DNA of 64,000 bases, taken from NCBI GenBank assembly GCA_001972305.1, contig BDDD01002109.1:62001-126000 (forward strand), written 5' to 3'. The translations under genes and the position numbers were made by a program. This DNA is from Cephalotus follicularis (taxonomy: Eukaryota > Streptophyta > Magnoliopsida > Oxalidales > Cephalotaceae). The notes beneath the pieces are model-generated. The model was not told the DNA's origin. It saw nothing but the letters and a program-made list of their open reading frames with translations, and did not search any database. Within the stretch, counting starts at the first letter, position 1; every line of letters begins with the position of its first letter. Below are positions 49,365 to 61,139 of the stretch, piece after piece.

Positions 49365-51419
49365 GGTCAGTCCATTCACAGAGAATGGTTAGCCAAAAAT
49401 GCGGCTAAGTGGGAAAAGAATATATTAAATGAAGTGTACAAGTATATACAAATATAGAAGAATGAAATAGTAATTGATGGTTAAATATTTATATTATTCC
49501 TCCCATACCAGATAATATAAGCACTTAACAAGCACAACCATAAATAAATCAACAACAAACATTGCCAAATAGCTAAGCAATATCACGCAAGCAAAAATTT
49601 CACAAAGGACCAAGCAAACAAGTTGACCAAAGACCAAGGGTATCACTTATAACCACCTCCTAGCCCCTATGAAGTACTCTAGGCTAACGAGGCACACTCC
49701 AGCCGACGGATAGGTCGGGTCAAGCATGATTTTCCCACATGACAATAAAAACGAAGCAAGCGATAGCCAACTCTTGGCACATGGGCACACCTCCTTAGCC
49801 CATGACACTCTCTGACCATCAGACTAACGGACACGAGCAAGAACAAGAAAGATAGATTATATACAATCTATAATTAACATAAACATGTCTTTTCCAAAAA
49901 ACATAAACATGTCACAAGTGAGACAAGTTGGTCAATTATGAATCAAGTTTGTAGTACGATTAACATGCATTAAAACATGTTAATATAAGTGTAAACAATT
50001 TTTAATTACTGATTAGGAAGTCCAAAACTTAACTTGATATACAATTTAGAAGCGTATAGGATACAGGCAGAAAGCGTCGATGCTTTTTAAAAGGCATCAG
50101 TGCTAATATAAAGAAAGTGTCGATGCACTTTGGAAAAACGTCGATGTTTTTCATGCATAAGAGCCACAATAGTTTTTTTGTTGAGCATCGATGCTTCTGG
50201 CACAAAAGCATCGATGTTCTGGCAAAAAGCTTTGATGATATTATCAAAAGTGTCGATGCTTTTGGTTTGGCTGGGAGATAAACAACAAATCCAACTCGGA
50301 AGGCATCTTTTTCTACTGAAGCAGAAAAATATTAGTTCGTGCAAAACCTTTTCCCAGCTCAACCAATTTGTCAAACTCAATCAAAACTGGTTCAAAACCT
50401 AGAAAAACATAAAATACATGTATATCTCAACATGCAAGCATCAATTTTAACACAATTCAAGGTAAAATCGAGAATTAGCCCAAGAATTTACAGGTTTCAG
50501 GTCAAAACTCAAATAATCTTCACCACATAATTCAAAACACAATTGGAAGAAAATTAAACCACTCAAACACGTGAATTGAACTAGAATTTAGTTGCACAAT
50601 CAAACAAGATGCTCAATATATCCTAATATGAATTCAAAAAGCATAATCAAACCTATCTTGAAGCTTTGTTGAAAGTAATTAGGAGGACCAAATACGGAGA
50701 GAAGTGAGCTGAAATTGATCAAGGCATAATATATATACTCAAGGAAAAACGGGTAAAATAGTCATTTCACACCTTTTCCGTTTCCTAGTTTAAAACTCAG
50801 ACACTTAATCTAAAAAGTTACTTCATACACAATGATCATACGAATCACCATTATACAATAATTTATTGAGAATCAAAGCCTTAAAATTTCTTTTATTAAA
50901 ACAATAACACAGGCTAACAAGTATATAAAATTTTGTGCGCGTTTAAAAAAAATGGTCTAGGGAGTGCTTTAAAAATCAATTCGATCTCGTAGAGACTCAA
51001 ACTTCGAATCATGAACGTAACTGCATCTTTTAAGTGACACATAATCTTTCATGGTCACAAAAGTTCTTGACTCTACTAACATGGATTTAATATGAAAGTG
51101 TGATTATTAGATAACACCCACAATGTGGTTCCTTATGTGTTATCATCTCGTTGGTCTCCAATTTTCTCTCTTTCAATGGCACAAGCACACTACAGAAAGT
51201 ATATATAGCTCTAATGAACTTGTATCTCTTAATCTTATATCACATGATATTGTTTATGTGTCATAAGGCATACCTTCAAGGTTAATAACTAAATGCCCTA
51301 GCCTTCGCTCAAGATTGACACACACCTCAAAACTTTAAACAATTTATTATATAACATGGTATCATATAAAACACCAACGTGTTCAATGAAGCAATTATTA
51401 TAAATTTGAATTTTATTCA
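49365..51419. other. Repeat-derived intergenic DNA
   Basis: Contains what looks like an old gypsy-type LTR or leader (about 49600-50760) with a TCGATGC motif array, then an unassigned AT-rich stretch to 51419. No coding sequence. Confidence 0.5.
50060..50275. repeat. TCGATGC motif array
   Basis: About eight imperfect copies of AAAGCGTCGATGCTTTT or its half, spaced 20-35 bases. Similar in style to the array at 15620-15890. Confidence 0.75.
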
Positions 51420-52331
51420 ATTTAATTGGATCGTGTTGACGAGCAGTACTATTATTGATTGACGATTGATGTTCCCGGAGGGCTGTAGCTCCCCGACGGT
51501 ATAGTAGCTCCCCCATGGTTGTAGCTCATCGATACTGTATTGACCCAGCCATAGGCTGAAAGATCTATGAGTCCCAAACCTGATCAGTTTGAGACGAGTA
51601 GATAGATATTCCACCCTTTTTGAAGGATTACCTTCTGTGGGATTGATCATTGCCTTTGACTGACATTGTATTGACCGAGGTCGTATTCTCTATAGGATAT
51701 TATTGATTGATTGGGTGTTTTATACACCACCACCGAGTGTCTGCTATTGATTGATTGTTATAGATCATATTCATATGTTCTGTTATGGGCCAGTGTCATA
51801 TGGATAGTCAGATCGCCAATCGAATGCATGCATTGCCATACCATGCATTGATATTGTACACGGCACATTGATATTGCATAGATTATCACCGATATTGCAC
51901 ATTGTTAATACATACATGTTGCATGGGGTTTCTAGTTAGCCTTGTGGCTAACCCCATCCTTCAGGGTAGGGCTGTGTTGTACATTTTGTGTGCAACATAG
52001 GTAGGGCATCAGGTAGCAGCGGACAGAAGGATTGAAGATTCGGTGCGACCGCATGACTGTTTTGACATGACAGAGCTCGTATTGTAGATTGTACTGATGA
52101 GACTGATGACGAGTATTGTATTGAAATGTATTGTAATGAAATGATTGGCATAGTATTGTAACAGAATTCGTATTGTACGGTATCACATGGGTGGATTATT
52201 GCATTTTATCTTCCGAATATTGTAAAGTTTTAAGTTTTTTTGCATTTTTATATTGCTAGTCCCGACCATTGTATTATATATTGGATTGAGAGTAATGCCA
52301 CGTGTCCGTCCTCCGGGCGCTGGGTGTTACA
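51420..52331 (+). repeat. Truncated 5' LTR of the gypsy element
   Basis: Aligns with the 3' two thirds of the solo LTR (from about 48440). The first 570 bases or so are missing. Confidence 0.88.
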
Positions 52332-52517
52332 GAAAGGTATCAAAGATATTGGTTGGCCTGCTAGCGAAATATATTAATGCATTGATTGAGATTGATTGAA
52401 TGGCTTTGCACGATAAATGTTCTTATCAATTCATGCTATTGTTTAATTGGAAAAGAGACTGATTTTGGAATTGAAAGAGATTGTATCTGATCATCCCATT
52501 GTTGTCTTCTTATAGCA

Positions 52518-53335
52518 ATGAACAATAGGGGAAGGCGTGGCCGACGGGGTTGAAGGAATGCTCTTGCCCCTACTCCTGCCCCCGCTCCTGTTGATAATGA
52601 ACTAGTTCATGGTAATGATTTTCCAAAGTATGATCCTAATGCTCCACCAGCCGGGGCTGACCCTGAGGTTTGGAGACAGCTGTGTGCCACCATGGCACAT
52701 ATGCATACTCTGATGGGACGCCGACAGGCTAGAGTTCAACATAGGCCAAGGAGGGAAGACATGTTGAGCCGTTTCCTAAAGTTGTAGCCTCCAGCATTTG
52801 TAGGGCTCCCTGATCCTATCCTTGCTGAGTCTTGGCTAACTCAATTGGAGAGGATCTTTGAGGTCATGGGATGTCATGATGAACATAAATTGGTATTTTC
52901 AGTGTATACGCTCCAAGGAGAAGCCGAACATTGGTGGGATATGGTGAACACAGATTGGACAAGAAATGGTACAGTCCACTCTTGGGATGCCTTCAAAAGA
53001 GAATTCAATGCAATGTACTACCCTCAGGTAGAGAAAGACAGAAGAGAGATTGAATTTGTCAACTTGGTTTAGGGAAGTATGACAGTTGTTGAGTATGAGG
53101 CAAGATTCTTGCAATTACCTCGATCTGCCCCGTACTTAGTGGAAGGCCAAGAGCGTAGAGCAAAGAAGTTCCTTAGGGGACTGAGATTGGATTTGAGGAG
53201 GCAGTTGACTCCCTTGGGATTGACCTCTATATTGGATATTTCTTCTCGAGCTATGCAGCTTGAGGATATTGTAGTTGAGACTAAACTGATGAGAGATATA
53301 GCCCGCACCAGGCCTACTCCTTCTTTCTGGTAGAG
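52518..53335 (+). pseudogene. Gypsy gag
   Basis: Starts MNNRGRRGRRG, then has an in-frame TGA. The capsid region is readable: ESWLTQLERIFEVMGCHDEH, GEAEHWWDMVNTDW, FKREFNAMYYPQVEKD and YEARFLQLPRSAPYLVEGQE. The three stops I see (TGA after GRRG, TAG after FLKL, TAG after VNLV) fit C-to-T changes of CGA or CAG. Confidence 0.88.
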
Positions 53336-54450
53336 TGGTAGTGACAGTGGCAGTGATAAATCACAGTAGACTGATAGTAGCCCCTCTCCTGGTTCTCATG
53401 GTAGCAATCAGGATAGCGGGAACCCGTCCCATTCTCGGAGGAGATGCAGATCGAGGAACGCACATCGAGGAGGCCGATCTTTAGTACCTAGTCAGGGTAC
53501 ACCCTCCAGATTTTTTAGGAGCGGTAATCAGAGTGCTTTGGTTCCTTGTGTGCATTGTCAGAATACCAACCATACTTCTGAGAAGTGTAGATGGTTTTTG
53601 GGCCATTGCTTAGCTTGTGGTGGTTCCGACCATATTTCTAGAGACTGTCCTCGGAGTTCTCATCCTAGAGGATTGGATCAGACACAACGGTCATCGCCTT
53701 CATAGGGACTGACAACCAGTGTACCCTCTTCTTCCCGTGGGACTTTGCAGTCCAGAGGGAAACAGCCTATGAGTTCTGCTCTGACAGTTCAAGCTAGAGT
53801 TTTTTCCATGGAACCGAGTGCTGCAACAGGGTCTGATGTTATGATTGGAGGTACCATTCGACTCTTTTAGCTTCCAGCATAGGTTCTTATCAATCCGGGT
53901 TCATCACATTCATTGCATTGGATTGCATTGCATTTTGTCTCCCATGTTGGTTTGAGACCCGAGTACCTTCCTTTCTTGATGGAGGTATCCACACCTCTTG
54001 GTGAGTCAGTGACTACCGATCCAGTGTGTATAGATTGTATTATTGAGATTGATGATCGTTGCTTGTTAGCCGATCTTGTTGTTCTTCCCATGGATTGCCT
54101 AGATGTGATTCTTGGCATGGATTGGTTGTCTGCTATCTTTGCTCAGGTGGATTGTTATCGGAAGGTTGCAGTTTTCAGTCCTCCGGGACGACCCCATTTT
54201 CCATTCCTTGGCACCTTAGAGCCATCGTTTGTTTCGATGATTTCGGCTTTACGTGCGGAAAGATTGTTACGGCAGGGATGCCAGGGGTTTCTGGCAAATG
54301 TGCTCGATACAGATAGATGGCTGCTGGAACTGGAAGATATTCCAATGGTTTGCGAATTCAGAGATGTTTTTACTTGGGATTTGACTTCGTTACCGCCTGA
54401 CAGAGAGATAGAATTCATGATTGATTTGATACCGAAAACTGCACTAATTT
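53336..54450 (+). pseudogene. Gypsy zinc knuckle and protease
   Basis: The knuckle CVHCQNTNHTSEKCRWFLGH is at about 53548, followed by CLACGGSDHISRDCP. The protease region reads LINPGSSHSLHW (about 53887), where the catalytic Asp is Asn. VILGMDWLSAIFAQVDC is near 54106. Confidence 0.85.
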
Positions 54451-54995
54451 CTTGAGCACCGTACTGAATGGCACCGATAAAATTGAAAGAGTTAAAGATA
54501 CAGTTACATAATCTTCTAGACAAAGGTTTCATAAGACCTAGTGCTTCACCCTGAGGAGCACCTATTCTGTTTGTCAAGAAGAAAGATGGATCACTCCGAA
54601 TGTGTATTGATTATCGACAGCTCAATAAAGTTACAGTGAAGAATAAGTACCCTCTACCGCATATTGATGAGCTGTTTGATCAGCTTAGAGGAGCGACAGT
54701 GTTTTCTAAGCGTGACTTGAGATCGGGCTATCACCAGCTGAAAGTGAGACAGGAGGATGTTCCGAAGACTGCTTTCAGATCGCGATATGGCCATTATGGG
54801 TTTTTAGTTATGCCTTTTGGTGTAACTAATGCTCCCGAAGCTTTCATGGACCTGATGAACTGAGTGCTCAGACATTATTTGGATATGTTTATTGTGGTGT
54901 TCATTGACGACCTCTTGGTCTATTCCAGGACCGATGAGGAGCATGCCCAGCACCTCTACATTGTATTGCAAACATTGAGAGATCATTGATTGTAT
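54451..54995 (+). pseudogene. Gypsy RT, first half
   Basis: [50 protein letters not shown] and the catalytic FIDD near 54902. Stops at 54454, 54466, 54552, 54861 and 54988. The sequence ends abruptly at 54995. Confidence 0.9.
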
Positions 54996-57440
54996 GTGAT
55001 ATGGGAAAAATTGAGTTAAATCAATTTCGACACGTGTCCTCTTCCAAGCACAGCCAGCTATCCAAGTGGTTTAACAATCGGTGAACTTTGAGCAGAGGAA
55101 GCTAGTTAACCAAGAAAACAGTAACATAAGGAGGATTTATCCTCGGCATAAGTGCCGAGGACCCATCCCACAGTTCCAGTTCCAAGACCACTCTCCTCGG
55201 CGTCAGGGCCGAGGACACCTTCTGAAGCACCAGTGCCGAGGACCTCCTCGGCTATATAACAGAAGACCATCTCAAGCGCAAGCTATGGACGTAGTAAACC
55301 TTCAAGCAAGGGACTAATTGCTTCATTAGCCTTATTATAGTTTGCCTCCTCGGTAGATCTGTGGCGGAGGATCTCCTCCTCATTTACGGAATGAGTCCAT
55401 GGAGTTAGCCTAATTGCCAGGGATCCATATCTTCCAAATATAGACGATAAGATAAGAGGATTAAATCTGCTTTGATTCCTGGGATACGTCCTTTTTTAAA
55501 GTAAAGAGTCCTACGAGGACTGTCAAGCTTAAGTGCTCTCAACCATGAAGGTTTGAGGGATTGGGTTAAGTTAAAATTTCTAAGGAAATTATTAGTGCAC
55601 GTATACCCACAAAGCTCAAGCACATAATGCAAGGGACCAGAGGAAGGCAAAGTCCGAGATTACAAGAGGTTTGTTATTAATATTTTTGATAAGTTACTTT
55701 AAGTTCTTTTGGAGGAGTGTCTGCTTCTACAAGAAGTCAGAGGTCCCAATGAGCAAAATCCCTAAGGGGATTGTAAACATACATGCCAAGTGCAAACACA
55801 TCAAGCCCACAATGCAAACAGTAAAGACAGAGCAGAGGATGCAAAAAGTTATCTTCATTCATATATTGAAAGTTACAAGTACAAGAAGAGAAAGATCATT
55901 ACAAGACAAAAAAGAAAGAGAAGAAAAAGCTAGCCTACGAAAACTAAGCTAAGGAAGGAGGATCAGAAGTTGCATCTTCGGGAGGAGGAGGAACAAAGGG
56001 CCCAGTTTGAGGAGGGTGAGGAGTCACAAGGTCCGAGGGAGGATCATCAGAGGCAGGCTGAACTCCTAGGTCCTCTTCCCCAGCCCTAACACCAGCACCA
56101 CTTACCAAGGCTTCCTCGGCCTTCAGCTCCTCGGCTTCGTATCCATCATGATAGTAATCGAAGGCTTTGGCAGCTGAGCAGTAGGTGACCTCGCCCAAAG
56201 GAACCTCTGGATGCAGAGTCTTCACCCAATTTTTGCAAGTGTAGAATCCCCGATGGTAGTACTCGGCAGATTCCTTGAAGACCTCATCCTCAAAGGCCTC
56301 AGAAGCCTTGAAGTCCTCCAAGGAAGCTTCCATCAAGCTATGGAACTCGTCAGAGGACCTAAACTCTGCAAGGGTGTCCTCCACAGCCTTGGCCTTCGCC
56401 TCCTCATGCTCCTTGACAGTCTCCTCATGCTTTTTCTGTAGAGCTTGGAACATGTAGCGAGCCATGGAGAGGTCCTTTTGTAATTGGTCCTTCTCCAGGA
56501 CAGCTCTGTTCTTCTCCTCCACAGTAAATTCTTGAACCTTGAGGACCTCCTCAAGTTGAGCCTTGGCCACCCGAGAAGTCTCCTTCTCCTCCATTATCTC
56601 TAGCCTCAACTTTTCACACCTCTCCATGATGATCGAGAAGTTCTCGACCAAAAGGTGGTGGTTATTCAAAGCCTGTGAAGAAGACTGAAGTTAGAACATA
56701 AAATACAGGAGTACAAAATACACAGTCAGAGGACCTTCCTTTACCTCAAATTGGCTTCACAGTGAATTATGGATTAAGTCCTTGTTGGACCAATCCTCCC
56801 TTTCCTTCAGCTCGTCCGGGAAGAGGCAGAGAGAACTGAGGGCAAATGGCACCCCCTGCGTGTCCAGGCCAGAGGAGCCCTTCCCAACCCCCTCTATCTC
56901 TTCGATCATCCTCTCCATGTCCTGAGGAGGAGGCAGGATGATAGGGACGTCTGAGGTCCGGCCGAGGATGGAGTCCATCTCGATCTCGGTGATGAGTCTC
57001 CCTTTCTTGCTCGGGGGACGAGGAGGACCGCCAGAGGTACACCCACTGGCAGGACGTTTGGAGCCCTTCTCTTTGGCTGCAACTGCAGCCTTCTTCATCT
57101 GCTTGGCCCCAGCAGTGGTGGCCTTGGCCCTATGTTTGGCCCCCTCGGCAGCGGCCTTCTCCTTTTGTTTGACAGCTTCCTCGGCAGCCTTCTGTTTGTA
57201 TGCCACAGCAGAGGAAGGCTTAGTAACCTTGGTGGCACTAAATAGGGCGTCAAATCCTCGCCGAGAAGACATTGCTACATAAACAGAGAGAGAAGTTAGT
57301 AATTTAAAATTGAACTACAAGACAATGGAAAAATAAAGACAAAAAGGCGGAGGAGACGAAAGCTTTATACAGTTTTCCCCCATCTCTTGGGGTGTAGATT
57401 GGTTTGGGGATCCCTCACCCCCTGAGGCCTCCTCGACCTC
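54996..57440 (-). mobile_element. Antisense LTR-element fragment coding a coiled-coil protein
   Basis: Begins TGATATGGGAAAAATTGAG at a sharp break in the gypsy RT. The first 400 bases carry repeated CCTCGG/CCGAGG motifs (55140-55250, 55355-55380), like an LTR. The minus-strand gene at 55944-57272 lies beyond. The right edge near 57440 abuts a copia fragment. The class is uncertain: it resembles non-autonomous gypsy-type elements whose gag-like product is a coiled-coil protein. Confidence 0.6.
55944..57272 (-). pseudogene. Two-exon coiled-coil, transposon-associated protein (one stop)
   Basis: On the minus strand, exon 57272-56745 and exon 56672-55944 are joined across a 72-bp GT-AG intron (56673-56744; donor GAG/GTAAAG, acceptor CTTCACAG/GCT). 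Exon 1 starts MSSRRGFDALFSATKV and carries an Ala/Lys-rich repeat region (KQKEKAAAEGAKHRAKA). Exon 2 starts ALNNHHLLVENFS and forms a long coiled coil (EEKNRAVLEKDQLQKDLSMA), then YYHRGFYTCKNWVKTLHPEV and an acidic Pro-rich tail. An in-frame TGA precedes the intron by 12 bases, explainable as CGA to TGA. The product resembles gag-like proteins of non-autonomous gypsy elements. I cannot name it more precisely. Confidence 0.6.
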
Positions 57441-58270
57441 GGCCGAGTGTGATCCTTGGCTAGGAGAATATGTCAATCGGTCGACCGTACAACCGATATC
57501 ATAATCTATTTCTCTCAAATAGATCTCATAGCATGGTAGTATAGCTCATCTCCTCTCCTGAGTGGATCTCCTAACTAAAACCTATTACAACATCTCATGG
57601 TTGAGGATCATTAGCAGGACTTGTATCAACAATAGGCTCCTAAACTGCATCAATAACAGGTTCCTAAACCTCCATAGGTGTAATCTCAGGTGCAGGGGGC
57701 TCAACATCCATCTGACTAGGTACAAGAAATGCTACAGTCGTCCCAACCTCAATACTATTTTGGACAGTTTGAGAACAACTACCCTACACAGCCACGTCGA
57801 ACTCCAAAAAGTTTGTCGTCTGTGACTCCACAATTCTAGTTCCTCCACATGGCTTATAGAAACAATACCCCTTCGAATGACCTAGGTAACCAACAAAGAA
57901 ATAACGAGTATATTTGGATTCCAACTTGCTCAAAGTCTGAGTATACAACCTTACCTTTGCAGGACAACCTCAAACTATAAGATGATTAGGGATACGTTTT
58001 CGTTCAGTCCATAACTTGAAAGGAGTAAGTGCAACAACTTTACTTGGAGCTCTTTTAAGAATGTAAAAGGGTTGTTTTCAAGCCGTCACCCCAAAGAAAT
58101 TCAGGCAAGTTTTCCCTAACCATACTCCTCATCCTTTTCATAAGAGTGCAGTTACGCCTTTTAGCGACTCAATTTTTCTTAGGACTCCCAGGCATAGTGA
58201 ACTGAGAAACTATCCTAGAATCCTCCAAGCATTTGACAAAGGGGCCCTTAAGCTATCCAGTATTGACCCT
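57440..58270 (-). pseudogene. Copia integrase fragment, antisense
   Basis: The minus strand reads FTMPGSPKKN near 58200 (normally TPQQNG), RNCTLMKRMRSMVRENLPEF, LYILKRAPSKVVALTPFKLW, then HLIVGCPAKVRLY and YFFVGYLGHSKGYCFYKP near 57880. It is the C-terminal half of a copia integrase, followed by a linker. Both ends are truncated and frames are broken. Confidence 0.75.
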
Positions 58271-58630
58271 TGCTTTCTATCTCAAATTCAAGATCAAGAT
58301 CCTTGGTAACCTGAAAGGATGTCAAGACGTGGAGAGATTCATGAATTTATTGTTGGGATGATTTCCTGCATCAACAATTGACGCCATCTATGTGAATTGA
58401 GACAAAAAACCAGATTTTTGTTTTGTATTTCTCCTACGTCCCTCCCATGGTGGGGCAATCAAAGGGTCTAAGGAAGAGCATGTAGGTAGCTGACATCTCC
58501 AACTGCCTTATAACTAGGAATCCCTTGGGGAATCAAGCTTGAAATGAAGGCCTTAGTTCCTAACCTTAGGCTGATAGGAAGTCCTCGGTTACTCAGAATC
58601 CCTTCCACCCAGTTAATGAGTTGGGGACGT
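58271..58630. other. Unassigned repeat-derived DNA
   Basis: Includes CATCAACAATTGACGCCATC (58367-58386), similar to the leader/primer region of Tat/Ogre-type gypsy elements (TTGGCGCCGT). Nothing else was recognised. Confidence 0.4.
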
Positions 58631-59065
58631 TGTTAGATTAGGGGCGTCCCTATAAGCCAAAAGGTTGGCTTCACACATTTATGTGTAGTACTCCTAGTTG
58701 ATACAATCTTAATTCCATTTATGTTCTATGTGCATATCTGTAAAAATTCCACCCTTGCTATATGTATGCATCCCAAACCATATATATGGATCAGCCTAAT
58801 TTCCATATTAGCTGAACACGCATATAGCGTCCTGTCATTCGATGGGTTGGATCTCGTGCCTGGGAGGTTATGAGAATGAGATCCTTACTCCCTTCTGACT
58901 AACCGTTCAAAGTCGTAGGTTCACTTTCTTAGGGCAATTGATGAACTGCTAAGACTTGCCGTATTATGCTTGCTCCCTATGTTTAGGTGGAGGGTGGAGT
59001 ATCTAATTGCCATTTGGGTATAACCCTGAAGCTAATGCGGGGTGCATGCCGAGAGGCATGTTACA
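58631..59065 (+). repeat. Left LTR of copia C
   Basis: Same length as the right copy (63565-63999) with scattered substitutions. Confidence 0.9.
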
Positions 59066-59109
59066 CTGAACTGACCCACCATAGGAAACCTATTTGGATG
59101 GTCATTACC

Positions 59110-60549
59110 TAGAAGGATGGATCGATGCGTCTATGCATCGATTACAGGTTGCTGAATCAGGTAACTATGAAGAATAAGTATCCTTTGCCATATATCGAGG
59201 AGTTGTTCAACCAATTGCAAGGCTCAATTGTATTCTCCAAACTTGACCTGAGAACAGGTTATCATCAGTTGAGGATCTGGGAAGGTGATGTGGAGAAGAC
59301 CGCATTTCGAACCAGATATGGGCATTACGAATTTCTGATATTTCCATTCGGTTTGACGAATGCTCCTGCAGCCTTTATGTGTTTGATGAACAAAGTGTTC
59401 CATCCCTATCTTGACCAGTTTGTCGTTATATTCTTAGATGACATCCTGATTTATTCGATGAGTATTGAGGAAGACATGCAGCATTTGAGGATTGTGTTGC
59501 AGACATTGCGGAAGGAACATTTATTCACCAAATTCAGCAAGTGCGAGTTTTTGCCGGATCATTTGACTTTCCTAGGTCACATTGTGTCGAGTGAAGGATT
59601 ATCGGTGGATCCTTCGAAGATAGAGAGTATTGTTGATTGGCTCCAACCGAGGAGCGTTACTGAGGTTCTTAGCTTCTTGGGATTGGCTGGCTACTACCGA
59701 AGGTTCATCAAAAGGTTTTTGAAGCTTGCTACACCATTGACACGGTTGACTCAGAAGAAGTCAAGTTTTGTGTGGGATGATTCTTGTGAGGAAAGTTTCC
59801 AAGAGTTGAAGAGTCGGTTGATTTTGGCCCCAGTGTTGGCATTACCGGAAGGTAATGAGGGTTTTACTGTGTATATTGATGCTTCTGGGAAGGGATTGGG
59901 ATGCGTTCTTATGCAACATGGTAGGGTGATTGCATACGCATCGAGAAAATTGAAGCCGTACGAAGAAAATTACCTCGTACACGATCTTGAGTTGGCAGCC
60001 ATAGTATTCGCTTTGCAGAAATGGAGACACTATCTTTATGGTGCTTAATTTGAGATCTTCACGGACCATAAGAGCTTAAAGTATTTATTTTCCCAGAAGG
60101 AGCTCAACATGAGACAGAGACAATGGGTGGAGTTCTTTAATGATTATAACTGAAACATTCAATACCACCCAGGAAAGGCGAATGTAGTGGCGGATACACT
60201 GAGTAGCAAGGCAATGATTGCTGGTGCAATGGTTTCACAGTGGAAGCTGTTAAAGGAATTTCAGAGATGGAATCCGTTCATGATTTCCTGGGGAGTTATT
60301 GTGGCAAATCTTAGAGCACAACCAGAACTTCTGGAGCATATTCTGACTGCTCAATACAGTGACACTGAGTTATGGAGTATTCGTGAGAACCTAGACACTG
60401 ATTCTGAATTCTCCATCCATACTGATGGTATATTGAGGTTCCGAGGAAGGGTATGTGTTCTGGATGACGAGAGCATCAGAGATGAGCTACTGCAGCAAGC
60501 CCGCAAGTCAAAATATAGTGTTCACCCGAGAAGTTCTAAGATGTGGCAC
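59110..60549 (+). pseudogene. Ty3/gypsy RT-RNase H-integrase zinc finger fragment
   Basis: The frame 59125-60048 is open for 307 codons: RT with [46 protein letters not shown] and FLDDILIY, the connection [19 protein letters not shown], and RNase H with [19 protein letters not shown] and [19 protein letters not shown]. After a stop at 60046 it continues YTDHK-like ([20 protein letters not shown]) to the start of the integrase zinc finger (YSVHPRSSKMWH, stop 60550). It differs from the RT at 54451, so it is a separate element. Confidence 0.92.
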
Positions 60550-61113
60550 TAGACTTGCGAGTCTTGGTGTTTTTGAAAAATTAAAATTATACACACTTGC
60601 ATCCTAGACCCAAAATCGACCGGGACCCCTCCCGGGTTCCAACACACATTGCATGATTGCTCATATATATTGAAATACTTATTTATATATGCTCTTTCGA
60701 AAATAAACTGTCATACATGTTTACAATTATATATTCTTTCTTATGCTTTATTCCTACTTAGCCGAGTGAGGACAAAGGCTAACCCCTACAATTTCAGATT
60801 GACGAAGGTGTTGGTCAAGTGCTGCTGAAGCTTTATTGGAGAGCTTCTATCTTGTTTAAGGTTGTTATTTACTATGTCTTGTATTGTAATAACGATCATA
60901 CTCCATTGGTTATTTTTACATTTTCAATATGTACAAGATAACTGGTTTTGTATTGTGTAAGCACGTAGTATGGGCTGCGTGCGGATAATTTTTATAATCT
61001 GGCATTGAAATGGTTCCACTCATGTTAATGAATGTTGATTAATGTTGAATGCTGGATTATTATTATAATTGATATCTCCACATATGTTGTCATGTGGAAA
61101 ACGGGGTGTGACA
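60550..61113 (+). repeat. LTR-like sequence, probably gypsy 3' end
   Basis: Non-coding, ends AAAACGGGGTGTGACA, a typical end of plant gypsy LTRs. The start is not defined. Confidence 0.5.
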
Positions 61114-61139
61114 CGTGGATAAAAAGGATTTACGTCTTA

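Larger units (their letters stand above)
51420..54995 (+). mobile_element. Decayed Ty3/gypsy element (same LTR family as the solo LTR), 3' truncated
   Basis: A 5'-truncated LTR (51420-52331, ending GGGTGTTACA), a degenerate primer site (AGGTATCAAAG, 52335), then gag, zinc knuckle, protease and the first half of RT. The RT stops at 54995 where another element begins. No second LTR is seen. Many frames are closed by single-base stops. Confidence 0.88.

Noticed and set aside
54451..60549. The two gypsy RT segments (54451-54995 and 59110-60549) as halves of one element
   Set aside because: They overlap over the same RT region with different sequences, so they come from different elements.
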